A stretch of DNA of 50,382 bases from an uncultured Parabacteroides sp. (GTDB lineage: Bacteria; Bacteroidota; Bacteroidia; Bacteroidales; Tannerellaceae), in NCBI RefSeq assembly GCF_902493135.1, contig NZ_CABUOD010000035.1, forward strand, positions 1 to 50,382, written 5' to 3'. This document shows positions 24,808 to 32,835 of the stretch, one piece after another; position 1 is the stretch's first letter, and the number at the start of each line of letters is the position of its first letter. Both the position numbers and the translations under genes were made by a program. The notes beneath the pieces are model-generated. The model was not told the DNA's origin. It made no database searches and was given only the letters and a program-made list of their open reading frames with translations.

Positions 24808-24906
24808 GCTTGCCTGGGATTGGCAACTTCTCACGAGCGATTTATTGCTTGGGGTATTGAGTTACCCTAACTCAATAGAGGTCGTATAATGGGCAAGCCC
24901 AGGGTG
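24808..24906. repeat. Structured repeat, copy A
   Basis: A 54-base core (24,847-24,900) begins GCTTGGGGTATT and ends GGGCAAGCCC. The upstream 40 bases also resemble copy B. Inside is a strong palindrome, ATTGAGTTA-CCC-TAACTCAAT (24,856-24,876). The end forms TGGGC-AA-GCCCA. It lies between rhuM and the element 2 ATPase gene, where no gene is convincing. Confidence 0.6.
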
Positions 24907-25002
24907 CAATTAAGTGTGCAAATTTCGCTTTTTGTCGAGAAAGATGAGGAAGAGGCTGGCGAAAAGAAAAAGTGCTTAAATAACGCTATTTTTCATCCAA
25001 TC

Positions 25003-25101
25003 AGCTTGCTGGAAAATTGGCATTCTCAAACGGCCGATTGGTCGCTTGGGGTATTAGGCTCCCCATACAAGATAATGTCTGTACAACGGGCAAGCCCGTG
25101 G
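25003..25101. repeat. Structured repeat, copy B
   Basis: A 54-base core (25,044-25,097) has the same ends as copy A, GCTTGGGGTATT and GGGCAAGCCC, at the same length. Its internal hairpin differs (GGGG-TATTAGGCT-CCCC). The end forms ACGGGC-AA-GCCCGT, so the stems are preserved with changed bases. The cores start 197 bases apart. Confidence 0.6.
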
Positions 25102-25158
25102 CTTTAAAAACAACCTATTCCAAAGGAATTATCCACAATAAATTTGCAAAATAAAATG

Positions 25159-25200
25159 GCAACGACCAGTTTCGAGAATTATCATGAAACCAGTCGTTGC
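25159..25200 (-). terminator. Terminator of the element 2 replication genes
   Basis: GCAACGAC and GTCGTTGC form the stem base, with a further 5-bp GTTTC/GAAAC pairing above a CA/CA mismatch. On the minus strand CATTTTATTTT follows. It lies about 60 bases past the ATPase stop. Confidence 0.7.
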
Positions 25201-25240
25201 GCTTAAACTTTAGCATACATCACAATACACGCTTTTAGAA

Positions 25241-25258
25241 TAAAGTCAAGTGGAGAGT
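25241..25258. repeat. 18-bp direct repeat, right copy
   Basis: TAAAGTCAAGTGGAGAGT matches 10,897-10,914 at 17 of 18 bases. It touches the last base of the ATPase stop codon. Together the copies enclose the defence cargo and the repeat-rich gap. Confidence 0.55.
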
Positions 25259-26337
25259 CAATAATGGTAATCCGGCATGAACCGATAAATGCCACGGCTG
25301 TCCTGAATCACCATCCGTTTGTTCGTGAGAAACTTAATTATCTTCACAATCTTGTTGTGATTAAATTTCGTTCCTGCCAGTTCGTAGGCAGTGGTCAGTT
25401 CTTCTTCCAAAGCCTTATATCCCGAAATAGTTTCTCTTCCCTCAAAAGCCAGTTCGAGAGCCTTGCGATGGATTGTTTCGTGGATGTCCCTATAAGGGGA
25501 GAAGGGTTCCTGTTTGGGACGACCTGCACTTTTCTTGGTCGGCACATAGTCCGGCAGAAGTTCGGGAAGTGATTGGTCATTGATGCAGAAGGCGAATGGC
25601 AGAAAGTCTTTGGAACGGGTATGCACACTTTCCACTTTGCTGATGTTGTTGTCGTCCTTGTCTTTTTCGATTTGGATGACAGTCTCAGCCTTGTTGTTAA
25701 TTTCCGTGCCAATGTGTCCACGGGCATTTTCATCGCTTTTGTTCTGATGAAGGATGGTGTGAAGATGAATCTGGTATTCGTCAGTCCACTGCATGAGTTT
25801 GGAGATTACGCATGTGGCTTCACACGGTGAATTGATGTCATATACCAAGTCACGGATTCCATCAATCACCACAAAACCGAGACCTTCAATATGACTGATG
25901 GCATCGTCTATGATAGCCAAACGCTCCTTCGGATTGAACTTGCGCAAAGCGAGAAAATAGAAACGGTCGCAATCCTCATTGGCCGGCAACTCTGCCAGTT
26001 TCATTATACGATGCATTACAATCATGCAATGGTTCTGACTCTGTTCGGTGTCAATGTAAAGAATGCGGTTTTTCCCGTCAGGAAAATCCGTTGTGTAGTT
26101 AAGGATTTCTTTTCCGGACAAAGCTGCTGCCACCATAGCCGACACATTGAAAGTCTTTTTGCTTTTAGCCTTGCCTATAGATGCACTGAAATTTCCCAAT
26201 GTCCCGATAGCCACTTTGCCTATTTTCAGAACTTCCGGCTCCAGTTCGTATTCCTTTTCCAAACTGAGCATTGTTTCTTGCCATCTTATAGCGACCTGAG
26301 CAAGATTTTCAATGGGTGCTGCCGTTTCCATACTCAC
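25258..26337 (-). CDS. RepA-like AAA ATPase of element 2
   Basis: This 359-residue protein has a RecA-type ATPase core. GNFSASIGKAKSKKTF (about 50-65) is a Walker A-like loop, RILYIDTEQSQNH (about 91-103) the Walker B region, and VVIDGIRDLV a later strand motif. Proteins of this type act in replication of plasmids and integrative elements, as helicase loaders or helicase-like proteins. It occupies the position filled by DUF3987 in element 1. Its start overlaps the stop of the HTH gene upstream by four bases. The C-terminal 70 residues look like a winged-helix domain. Confidence 0.82.
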   Translation of the reverse strand: MSMETAAPIENLAQVAIRWQETMLSLEKEYELEPEVLKIGKVAIGTLGNFSASIGKAKSKKTFNVSAMVAAALSGKEILNYTTDFPDGKNRILYIDTEQSQNHCMIVMHRIMKLAELPANEDCDRFYFLALRKFNPKERLAIIDDAISHIEGLGFVVIDGIRDLVYDINSPCEATCVISKLMQWTDEYQIHLHTILHQNKSDENARGHIGTEINNKAETVIQIEKDKDDNNISKVESVHTRSKDFLPFAFCINDQSLPELLPDYVPTKKSAGRPKQEPFSPYRDIHETIHRKALELAFEGRETISGYKALEEELTTAYELAGTKFNHNKIVKIIKFLTNKRMVIQDSRGIYRFMPDYHY

Positions 26338-26711
26338 CAGCTTTTAGGATTGGCTTTGCGACGTGTAGTTGCAAGCATTTGGGCGTGTTCTTCCTCGATG
26401 CTTATAGGCGATTCTCCTTTCCTTCCGCTTTCCAACCATTTGTCCAATTCATCACGATAGACAAACAAGTGTTTTCCTTGTTTGATGATTGGAATACCAC
26501 CATGCTTGGCTTTGTAATAAAAGGATGATTTCGAGATACCTAAATATTCGCAGACTTCATCAACGGTCATTGGAACATGGGTGTCTTTTTTTACCTCGTT
26601 ATGCTGCTGATGAAGTTTTTCTGTCAGCAGACTTTCCATACTTGAGATTCTCTCGCAGAGTTTGCCTACCACTTCCGGTAGGTCATTGAAGGTTAATTTG
26701 TTTCTTTGCAT
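26334..26711 (-). CDS. Excisionase-family helix-turn-helix protein of element 2
   Basis: This 125-residue protein is a diverged paralogue of the element 1 protein at 4,475. It shares the lead segment FNDLPEVVGKLCERI, the HTH core VPMTVDEVCEYLGISKSSFYYKAKHGGIP, and the wing KQGKHLFVYRDELDKWLESGRK. It is translationally coupled to the ATPase gene by a four-base overlap. It probably controls excision or expression of the replication genes. The 43-bp operator of element 1 is not seen upstream here. Confidence 0.82.
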   Translation of the reverse strand: MQRNKLTFNDLPEVVGKLCERISSMESLLTEKLHQQHNEVKKDTHVPMTVDEVCEYLGISKSSFYYKAKHGGIPIIKQGKHLFVYRDELDKWLESGRKGESPISIEEEHAQMLATTRRKANPKSW

Positions 26712-26812
26712 GATATAACATTGTTTTTGTTAAACATGCTGCAAACCAATACAATGATGTAATGCTGACAAACCTCAGAAAGCAATAATATTTCGGTCTG
26801 CGTTGAATAACC

Positions 26813-27634
26813 CTAATTGATTGAACCTAAGTCCGATTCAGGGTCGTTCTTCATACATTTGAAGTGATAATCTCCGGTTTTAGGGATATCAAGTGCTATT
26901 TTGCAAACTCCGCTTGTCCGAAGATTTTTAGCCAGATATTTAATCGAAGCATCTTTCAGTTCATGTGTGAACATCGAATGTATGAATGTAGCTCTGTCTA
27001 TAAGGGAAATGTTCAATCTCTCTCCGATGTTCCACACAAAGTGCATCAGGTCGATAGAACGGAGGGGATTATCTAATCTTGAACGGATAGGCTTGTATAA
27101 TTCAGATTGTCCGTGTGCGAAATACTCTATGTTTTCATGCAGAATTTCAAGATTTTCTTTTGAGAGAAATTCAGTCATTACAAAGGTGGTGTATTCATGA
27201 GTGACACGTTTAATGTCTGCCTGTCTTTCGGATTTTTTACGTTCAATTTCGGCGGCACGCATTTCATAATTATCCATATAGTCGTATTTTACACAGTTTT
27301 CTACAACTGGCTTTTCCAAATTTATCTTCCTACCCTCAGAATATGTGGATTCAATCTCCTTAATCTGTTCTGTCCGTTCAATATGGAACGGTTTTACTTG
27401 CTTGTCAAAAGACAAACTCAATTCATTTTTTGTAATGAATCGGAAGAAGAAATGCTTAAGTACTCCACAGGCGAGTATCATTGCCGTAATATATAGAATA
27501 ACTGGAGTTGAATATTCCATCATGTCGATATGGCAATTAAGATATAAATAGGAGTCTGTTGCCCAGTAAAGGATGACACTTACTGAAAGTATGAAACTGG
27601 TTCTTTGAGGAGAGATTTTAATACTATTCGTCAT
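26813..27634 (-). CDS. Element-associated membrane protein (paralogue of 6,676-7,557)
   Basis: The 273-residue protein has two membrane segments at about residues 9-30 (TSFILSVSVILYWATDSYLYL) and 40-63 (TPVILYITAMILACGVLKHF). A cytosolic part carries the conserved block RSIDLMHFVWNIGERLN...DRATFIHSMFTHELKD. I chose the ATG at 27,634 because a TACATTTG -7 box at 27,666-27,673 places transcription start downstream of the ATG at 27,688. It shares its end domain with the element 1 protein but lacks the Ser/Glu-rich linker. Function unknown. Confidence 0.72.
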   Translation of the reverse strand: MTNSIKISPQRTSFILSVSVILYWATDSYLYLNCHIDMMEYSTPVILYITAMILACGVLKHFFFRFITKNELSLSFDKQVKPFHIERTEQIKEIESTYSEGRKINLEKPVVENCVKYDYMDNYEMRAAEIERKKSERQADIKRVTHEYTTFVMTEFLSKENLEILHENIEYFAHGQSELYKPIRSRLDNPLRSIDLMHFVWNIGERLNISLIDRATFIHSMFTHELKDASIKYLAKNLRTSGVCKIALDIPKTGDYHFKCMKNDPESDLGSIN

Positions 27635-27665
27635 AAACTGATACTGTTTGAGTTTTACAATAGGA

Positions 27666-27673
27666 CAAATGTA
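27666..27673 (-). promoter_or_regulatory. -7 box that decides the membrane-protein start
   Basis: The minus strand reads TACATTTG (TAnnTTTG). A transcript starting a few bases downstream would miss the first in-frame ATG at 27,688 and include the one at 27,634. Confidence 0.55.
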
Positions 27674-27808
27674 TGTGCAGATTTCCAAATAGTTGCAATT
27701 TGCGATGGATAATCGTTCAGAATTTAAGAAAAAATATGCTCAGAGTATGATTTTAAGCAAAATATCATACTCTGAGCGATAAAAACGAGATTATTTGTAC
27801 CTTAATTC

Positions 27809-28921
27809 TTACTTGCGGATTAAAGAGATTCTGTTGCTGGCTTCACGCTTGTTACTGTCCACAACTTTCATGTACCGTTGTGTCGTGGTGATACTTTTAT
27901 GTGCCATATTACTTTGAATGGTACGTATGTCAGTGCCGGCCGCTCCTTGAAGTGTTGCATATGTTCTTCGGTAGGAGTGGAAAGTGATATTCTTGGTGAT
28001 ACCGGCTTCGCGAATCCACTCTTTCATGGGTTGCTGTGTCCAACTTCGTTTCAATCCTTTAAATACTAATCCGGTTTTTTCCGGAGAATAGCCGATTAAT
28101 TGCAGGGCTTCGTCACTGATAGGAATGATGTCCTCCGTCTTGGTCTTTTGGGTAATTGTGTGGACACATTTTCCTCCAGCTGCAAAGTCCACGATTTCAT
28201 GCCATTGTAACGATAGTATATCGCTGATTCTGAGACTGGTCAAACATGAGAACAATGAAGCTGTCTTCAGAATCGGCTTTTTGCAAGGTGTTTCTGCCAA
28301 TTTGTATAGTTCTTCCACACTTAGATACTCTTTTGGAGTATCTTCTGTTTCGATTTTATCCAAAAAGTCATTGATATTGGTCTTGATTAGCCGATTGCGA
28401 TAAAGGATTTTCAAAAGTCCCCTGAATGTTGACCAATAGCCGGAAGCAGAGTTCTTTGAAATGCGACCGTCACGCCTGAGTTGCTTGGCATTTAGCAGAT
28501 ACTCACGAAACTTATTGCAAAGGTCAATATCAATTTCTTCAAAAGTACATTTGCCATGAACGAAGTTGTAGAAATGGTGGTACACAAATTCCCACTTTTG
28601 GTCATGCTTGCGAAGCTGCTTGCGGTAGTATTCCAGAAAATCCGCTTTGAGTTTGTGCCTGTCAAAGAAATCATACCTGTCATTAACGATAGATTCAAAG
28701 CGTCGGCATCGGATGGCTTCCGCCTTTTCCGACATAGTTGCATTGAAGTTGCGTTCACGTTCATTCTTAGGATTGGCATAAATATAAATGTTCAATCCTT
28801 CGTGACGGATGGTCTTCATTGTTTCCTGGTCACGATACCCCGGATAATAATCCAGATAGAAAGAAAGCATCCCATGTTTCAAAGGACGTGTTCTCAATGT
28901 TACTGTTTTACATTCTAACAT
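27809..28921 (-). CDS. Tyrosine recombinase (integrase) of element 2
   Basis: The 370-residue integrase has Arg231 (SLRISDIL), His315 and Arg318 in HSYRR, His341 (AHKSI) and Tyr350 (TTQRYMKV), so the active site is complete. I start it at the ATG at 28,921 (MLECKTVTLRTR), which aligns with the start of the element 1 integrase; a longer frame from 28,981 adds 20 unrelated residues. It lies downstream of the zinc-ribbon HTH gene, as in element 1. It is expected to act near the mnmE flank. The two integrases share many blocks (FREYLLNAKQL, ISDIL-LQW) but differ throughout. Confidence 0.92.
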   Translation of the reverse strand: MLECKTVTLRTRPLKHGMLSFYLDYYPGYRDQETMKTIRHEGLNIYIYANPKNERERNFNATMSEKAEAIRCRRFESIVNDRYDFFDRHKLKADFLEYYRKQLRKHDQKWEFVYHHFYNFVHGKCTFEEIDIDLCNKFREYLLNAKQLRRDGRISKNSASGYWSTFRGLLKILYRNRLIKTNINDFLDKIETEDTPKEYLSVEELYKLAETPCKKPILKTASLFSCLTSLRISDILSLQWHEIVDFAAGGKCVHTITQKTKTEDIIPISDEALQLIGYSPEKTGLVFKGLKRSWTQQPMKEWIREAGITKNITFHSYRRTYATLQGAAGTDIRTIQSNMAHKSITTTQRYMKVVDSNKREASNRISLIRK

Positions 28922-29036
28922 AGTTACAATTATTATTGGTTTATACTTGATTTGCTGCAAATGTCCGTAATGGCTTGACACAGATAATGCTCATTTTTAG
29001 AATCATTTTCTGGTCTGCCTAAATTCAGACTTAGGC

Positions 29037-29915
29037 TTATTTTCTGACACCCATTACATGATCAAATTCCACTTTCAGGAATCTCACGAAACGACCTTTC
29101 TTCTCACGTTTGATTTCGTGGAACTGCAGAATGCCATAGACAGAATCCCGTGTGAGATTGTATTTCTTCATGGCTTCCTGCACGGTGTAGTACTCCGAAG
29201 CATTATCTTCAGCAGTCTGCTTGGATAGGTCAAAATGTAGCTTCGAGTAGAATATCTGACCGTGTTCTTTCTTGGACGGGATGTTGTTGCGATAGACATG
29301 GGAGCGGATGGCACCCCGACTCATACCATACTTTTGTTCTATCTCTTCGGGAATGTACCATTCGGTCAGATCATTATCTGTCTTGTATTTGGCAAAAGCA
29401 GCATCAATATGCTTTTTGCTGTAATAGTTGAACTGACGGATTTTTACTTTTGGCACATTATGCTCCCGTGTATAAGTCCATACCCATTTGGTGTTGACCT
29501 TGTATTTTTGGGCAATTTCTTCAGCAGTATAATATTCAGCAATATCAAATTCGACTTTTGACATCACACGTTCATAAGGTTTAGATTTAAGCAAAAGTTC
29601 TATATCAGCTCTTCGAATAAAAGACATTCGTGAACTAATCCGACTTGCTCTCAACTTATCCTCTTTAACTAATTTGTAGATGTACTGACGAGAAACTCCC
29701 ATCAATTTAGCTGCTTGTGAAAAGGTAAAGTACTCTTGATTTTCCAACATCTTCTTTACCTCCAACAATTCTTGACTCTGAATGAGCTCCATTCTTCGCT
29801 CTTTCATTCGATGTTTGTAGCCTCGTTTAGAACATTGAGGACTACAATAATTGGTGGTGGTTTTCTGAGCTATAAAAGGTTTACCACACCATTGACAAAT
29901 TCTTTTTACTTCCAT
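29037..29915 (-). CDS. Zinc-ribbon protein with four tandem HTH modules, element 2
   Basis: This 292-residue protein has the N-terminal zinc ribbon CQWCGKPF...YCSPQC and four HTH modules: YFTFSQAAKLMGVSRQYIYK, EYYTAEEIAQKYKVNTKWVW, EWYIPEEIEQKYGMSRGAIR and EYYTVQEAMKKYNLTRDSVY. It is the paralogue of the protein at 9,387, including module order and spacing. It lies directly upstream of the integrase gene and is the last gene before the element boundary. I infer a role as an excision factor or att-binding architectural protein. The tandem modules suggest binding to an array of sites. Confidence 0.8.
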   Translation of the reverse strand: MEVKRICQWCGKPFIAQKTTTNYCSPQCSKRGYKHRMKERRMELIQSQELLEVKKMLENQEYFTFSQAAKLMGVSRQYIYKLVKEDKLRASRISSRMSFIRRADIELLLKSKPYERVMSKVEFDIAEYYTAEEIAQKYKVNTKWVWTYTREHNVPKVKIRQFNYYSKKHIDAAFAKYKTDNDLTEWYIPEEIEQKYGMSRGAIRSHVYRNNIPSKKEHGQIFYSKLHFDLSKQTAEDNASEYYTVQEAMKKYNLTRDSVYGILQFHEIKREKKGRFVRFLKVEFDHVMGVRK

Positions 29916-30065
29916 GTTGTTTTCTCCATATTTTTAGTGAAACCATAAAGATTTAATTTCCCTTTTTGTCTCTCTACGTAAACCATTGTTCACCCATGTC
30001 GCCAAATGCGTCACTGTGACATCGGGGACAAACCCCAATTTGTTTCGCGGTAGAAATACGGTAGA

Positions 30066-30105
30066 AAAATATGGTGAACAACACTATCCAATCGCTATGA
30101 ACTGG
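30066..30105. other. Possible right terminus of element 2 beside mnmE
   Basis: This segment resembles 10,395-10,455 (ACGGTAGAAAAAT...CTATCC...ATCGCTAT). It lies between the element HTH gene and the mnmE terminator, so the junction with core DNA should fall here or within a few tens of bases. Confidence 0.35.
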
Positions 30106-30124
30106 ATTTGGGATAAATAAAAAA

Positions 30125-30143
30125 GCCGCTGAATTTCAGCGAC
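30125..30143 (-). terminator. Terminator of mnmE
   Basis: On the minus strand GTCGCTG and CAGCGGC pair (one G-T wobble) with a 5-base loop, followed by a T run. It lies about 45 bases past the mnmE stop and is intact, so the element did not remove it. Confidence 0.8.
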
Positions 30144-30187
30144 TTCATTATAGTTGGTTCTAATTCGTTGCGGTTAATTGCGATATA

Positions 30188-31588
30188 TCATTTGCCGACG
30201 CAAAACCTCTCAAATATATTCCCCAGCACTTGGTCTGTTGTGACTTCTCCGATGATATCTGAGAGGTGGAAGATGCATTCTCTTAGGTCTTGGGAGATGA
30301 AGTCGCCGGAGAGGTTGGCGGATAAGCCTTCTTGGACACGGTGGATGGATTCGAGGGCGTGGGTCAGGGCTTCGTAGTGGCGGATGTTGGTGACGATGAT
30401 GTCGTTTTGGGACAAAGAGGGGATATGGGCGGCTTGGATCAGGAGATCCTGCAATTCGTCGATATGTTCTCTTTTCTTGGCGGAGATGAAGATGGATTGC
30501 ACGTTTTCGGGAAGGCCGGACTCGCTTGCTATCGGTTTAAACCGACGGTCGGGGAGCAGGTCGGCTTTGTTGAAAACGAGGATGAGCTGCTTTCCTTCCG
30601 AGCGGGGCAGTATCTTTTCGGACAATTGGGCGATCTGCAAGGATGCATCGGCGGCATCTATCATCCAAAGGACAATGTCTGCCTGGTCGAGCTTCTGGAA
30701 GGTTCGCTCGATGCCGATACTTTCGATCTCATCATGCGTTTCGCGGATGCCGGCGGTGTCGATGAAACGGAAAGTGATCCCTCCGATATTGATCGTGTCT
30801 TCGATAACGTCGCGGGTCGTACCGTGGATATCGCTGACAATCGCTTTGTCCTCATTCAGCAGGACGTTCAGCAGAGTCGATTTTCCGGCATTCGTCTCAC
30901 CTATGATCGCAACCGGAATACCGTTCTTGATCGCGTTTCCTACACTGAATGAGTGGGCCAGACTCGATATGACCGATTCGATATGGGCTGCTAATGAGCT
31001 AAGTTCGCTACGATCGGCGAACTCCAGTTCCTCGTGGTCGCTGAAATCCAGCTCCAGCTCCATCAAAGAAGTGATGTGCAAAAGCTGTTCGCGTAAATTC
31101 CTTAATTCATGGCTGAAACCGCCACGCATCTGGTTTAATGCCAGGCGATGTTGTCCCGCAGAGGTGGAAGCAATCAGGTCAGCGACAGCCTCAGCTTGAC
31201 TTAGGTCCATCTTGCCGTTCATAAAAGCACGTTGCGTATATTCGCCGGGGAGGGCGGAGCGGCAACCGCTTTCAATTAAAAGCTGCATGATCTGCTGCTG
31301 GATGTAGACGGAACCGTGGCAAGTGATTTCTATCGTGTCTTCGCCTGTGAAGGAGTGAGGAGCACGGAAAAGAGCGACCAGCACTTCGTCTATGAGTTCC
31401 TCGCCACGGCGGATACTACCATAATGCATCGTATAGGCTTTCTGTGACAACAGGTCTTTTCCTGCTGCATGCGGTATGAATATCGTGTTACAGATCGCGA
31501 TTGCTTCCGGTCCGGAAACACGGATAACAGCAATACCCCCGGCTCCGGGGGCTGTTGATACGGCACAGATAGTATCTTGATTGATCAT
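30188..31588 (-). CDS. mnmE: tRNA modification GTPase MnmE (TrmE/ThdF)
   Basis: MnmE works with MnmG to modify the wobble uridine of certain tRNAs. The 466-residue protein has the N-terminal formyl-THF-binding domain (TICAVSTAPGAGGIAVIRVSG), the helical domain, and an inserted G domain with GETNAGKSTLLN (about 229-240), DTAG and NKAD. The C-terminal Cys motif is FCVGK. Length and motifs are normal. It lies 13 bases downstream of the DUF362 gene on the same strand, so the two are likely cotranscribed. The element end lies just past its terminator. Confidence 0.97.
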   Translation of the reverse strand: MINQDTICAVSTAPGAGGIAVIRVSGPEAIAICNTIFIPHAAGKDLLSQKAYTMHYGSIRRGEELIDEVLVALFRAPHSFTGEDTIEITCHGSVYIQQQIMQLLIESGCRSALPGEYTQRAFMNGKMDLSQAEAVADLIASTSAGQHRLALNQMRGGFSHELRNLREQLLHITSLMELELDFSDHEELEFADRSELSSLAAHIESVISSLAHSFSVGNAIKNGIPVAIIGETNAGKSTLLNVLLNEDKAIVSDIHGTTRDVIEDTINIGGITFRFIDTAGIRETHDEIESIGIERTFQKLDQADIVLWMIDAADASLQIAQLSEKILPRSEGKQLILVFNKADLLPDRRFKPIASESGLPENVQSIFISAKKREHIDELQDLLIQAAHIPSLSQNDIIVTNIRHYEALTHALESIHRVQEGLSANLSGDFISQDLRECIFHLSDIIGEVTTDQVLGNIFERFCVGK

Positions 31589-31601
31589 TGTAAAAGCGAA
31601 A

Positions 31602-32723
31602 TCATACAGTTATTAATTCATATTCTTGTCTTCCCAGGCCGATCTTTTCAGCATGTTCCAAGCCTGCTTGCCAGTTCGTTTCCGGGTGCATGATGTGGAA
31701 CTTGTCGCAACCTTCCAGATGGTCGTGATGCGGAGAGTCGGAAAGCCGGTTCCCTGTTTCCAGAATGGGAGCATTGATCACGATATCGGCACAAGCCTTG
31801 TCCAAGGCTACCGGATCGAAAGAGGCGGCAATACCCAAATCGGGAACAATCGCAGCATCATTGTGGTTCCAGCAATCACATTCCGGAGATACATTCATAA
31901 TAAAACTGATATGGAAATTCGGTTTGCCCGACAAGACGGCTTTGGAATATTCGGCAATCTTGTAGTTCAGGCGTTCGGACGTGTCGCCTTCACCCATGAC
32001 AGCTCCATCGTATTGGCAAAGAGCGACGCACTGCCCGCAACCGACACATTTTCCGTAGTCGATTTCCGCTTTATGCGAAGCATTCAAATGAATGGCATCG
32101 TGGCGGCAATGCTTGACGCATATATTACAACCCTTACAATTTTCGATGTCGATCCTGGGTTGCGATGCCGAGTGGAGTTCAAGTTTTCCACCCACGCTGG
32201 CGCATCCCATGCCGAGGTTCTTCAAAGCGCCGCCGAATCCGGTCTGCTCGTGTCCTTTGAAGTGGTTCATGGAAATGATGATGTCTGCGTCGGCAATAGC
32301 GGAGCCGATTTTGGGAGCTTTGCAATATTCACCGTCGATTTCGATTTCACGGTATTCGGTTCCTTTCAGGCCGTCGGCGATAATCACGTCGCATTTGGCG
32401 GAAATAGGGTTGAAACCGTTTTCCATTGCACTTTCCAGATGGTCTACCGCATTGGCCCGACGGCCTGAATACAAGGTGTTGCAGTCCGTCAGGAAAGGCT
32501 TCGCCCCTAAGCTGCGAAGCAACGTGGCCATTCGGGCTGCATAATTCGGCCGGATAAAGGCCAGGTTGCCCGGTTCGCCGAAATGGATCTTGATCGCAAC
32601 AAATTGATTTTGGAAATCAATGTTTGCTATGCCTGCACGTTTTACGAGGCGTTCCATCTTGTCCAACAGGTTGCTGGACGGAGTTGTACGGAGATTGGTA
32701 AAGTAAACTTTAGACGTTTCCAT
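31602..32723 (-). CDS. DUF362 protein with two 4Fe-4S clusters
   Basis: The 373-residue protein has an N-terminal DUF362 domain (about 1-190) and two ferredoxin motifs, CKGCNICVKHC (about 194-204) and CVGCGQCVALC (about 226-236). Each is expected to bind one 4Fe-4S cluster with its distal Cys. Proteins of this type are common in anaerobes and often poorly defined. A redox or metal-centre role is likely, but the substrate is unknown. It is upstream of mnmE in the same operon. A TACCTTTG -7 box lies just before its start. Confidence 0.87.
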   Translation of the reverse strand: METSKVYFTNLRTTPSSNLLDKMERLVKRAGIANIDFQNQFVAIKIHFGEPGNLAFIRPNYAARMATLLRSLGAKPFLTDCNTLYSGRRANAVDHLESAMENGFNPISAKCDVIIADGLKGTEYREIEIDGEYCKAPKIGSAIADADIIISMNHFKGHEQTGFGGALKNLGMGCASVGGKLELHSASQPRIDIENCKGCNICVKHCRHDAIHLNASHKAEIDYGKCVGCGQCVALCQYDGAVMGEGDTSERLNYKIAEYSKAVLSGKPNFHISFIMNVSPECDCWNHNDAAIVPDLGIAASFDPVALDKACADIVINAPILETGNRLSDSPHHDHLEGCDKFHIMHPETNWQAGLEHAEKIGLGRQEYELITV

Positions 32724-32745
32724 TTGTTTATTGGTTTTATGGGGA

Positions 32746-32753
32746 CAAAGGTA
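32746..32753 (-). promoter_or_regulatory. -7 box of the DUF362-mnmE operon
   Basis: The minus strand reads TACCTTTG (TAnnTTTG), 22 bases upstream of the start at 32,723. Confidence 0.6.
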
Positions 32754-32786
32754 CGAAAAAAACTATTCTTCCTGTGAGTTGCCGGT

Positions 32787-32817
32787 TTTGTAGATTGGCT
32801 TTTATATAGTATTTTTG
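32787..32817 (+). promoter_or_regulatory. Promoter of the DUF4143-type ATPase gene
   Basis: A -33 TTTG (32,787-32,790) and a -7 TATTTTTG (32,810-32,817) are 19 bases apart, the classic Bacteroidetes arrangement. The gene starts at 32,836. Confidence 0.75.
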
Positions 32818-32835
32818 TGTCAAATCAGTTAAATT

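Larger units (their letters stand above)
10456..30110. mobile_element. Sibling integrative element 2 carrying a defence island
   Basis: The right third repeats the gene order of element 1 with diverged paralogues: ATPase, excisionase-type HTH, membrane protein, integrase, zinc-ribbon HTH, all on the minus strand. The left two thirds are plus-strand defence genes. No relaxase or MobC is visible, so it may depend on element 1 or another element for transfer, or may be a decayed or composite island. Both boundaries are approximate. The integrase end lies next to the mnmE terminator, which makes the 3' flank of mnmE the likely insertion point. Confidence 0.5.

Noticed and set aside
24528..24860. 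A 110-codon plus-strand frame after rhuM
   Set aside because: It lies over degenerate tandem repeats, is basic and low in complexity, has no promoter or ribosome binding site of note, and ends in the structured repeat.
24889..25107. A 72-codon frame between and across the structured repeats
   Set aside because: It overlaps repeat copy B and ends within it; no family features were seen.
24600..25260. CRISPR array or retron
   Set aside because: The repeats are few and degenerate and lack regular spacers; no cas gene or reverse transcriptase is present.
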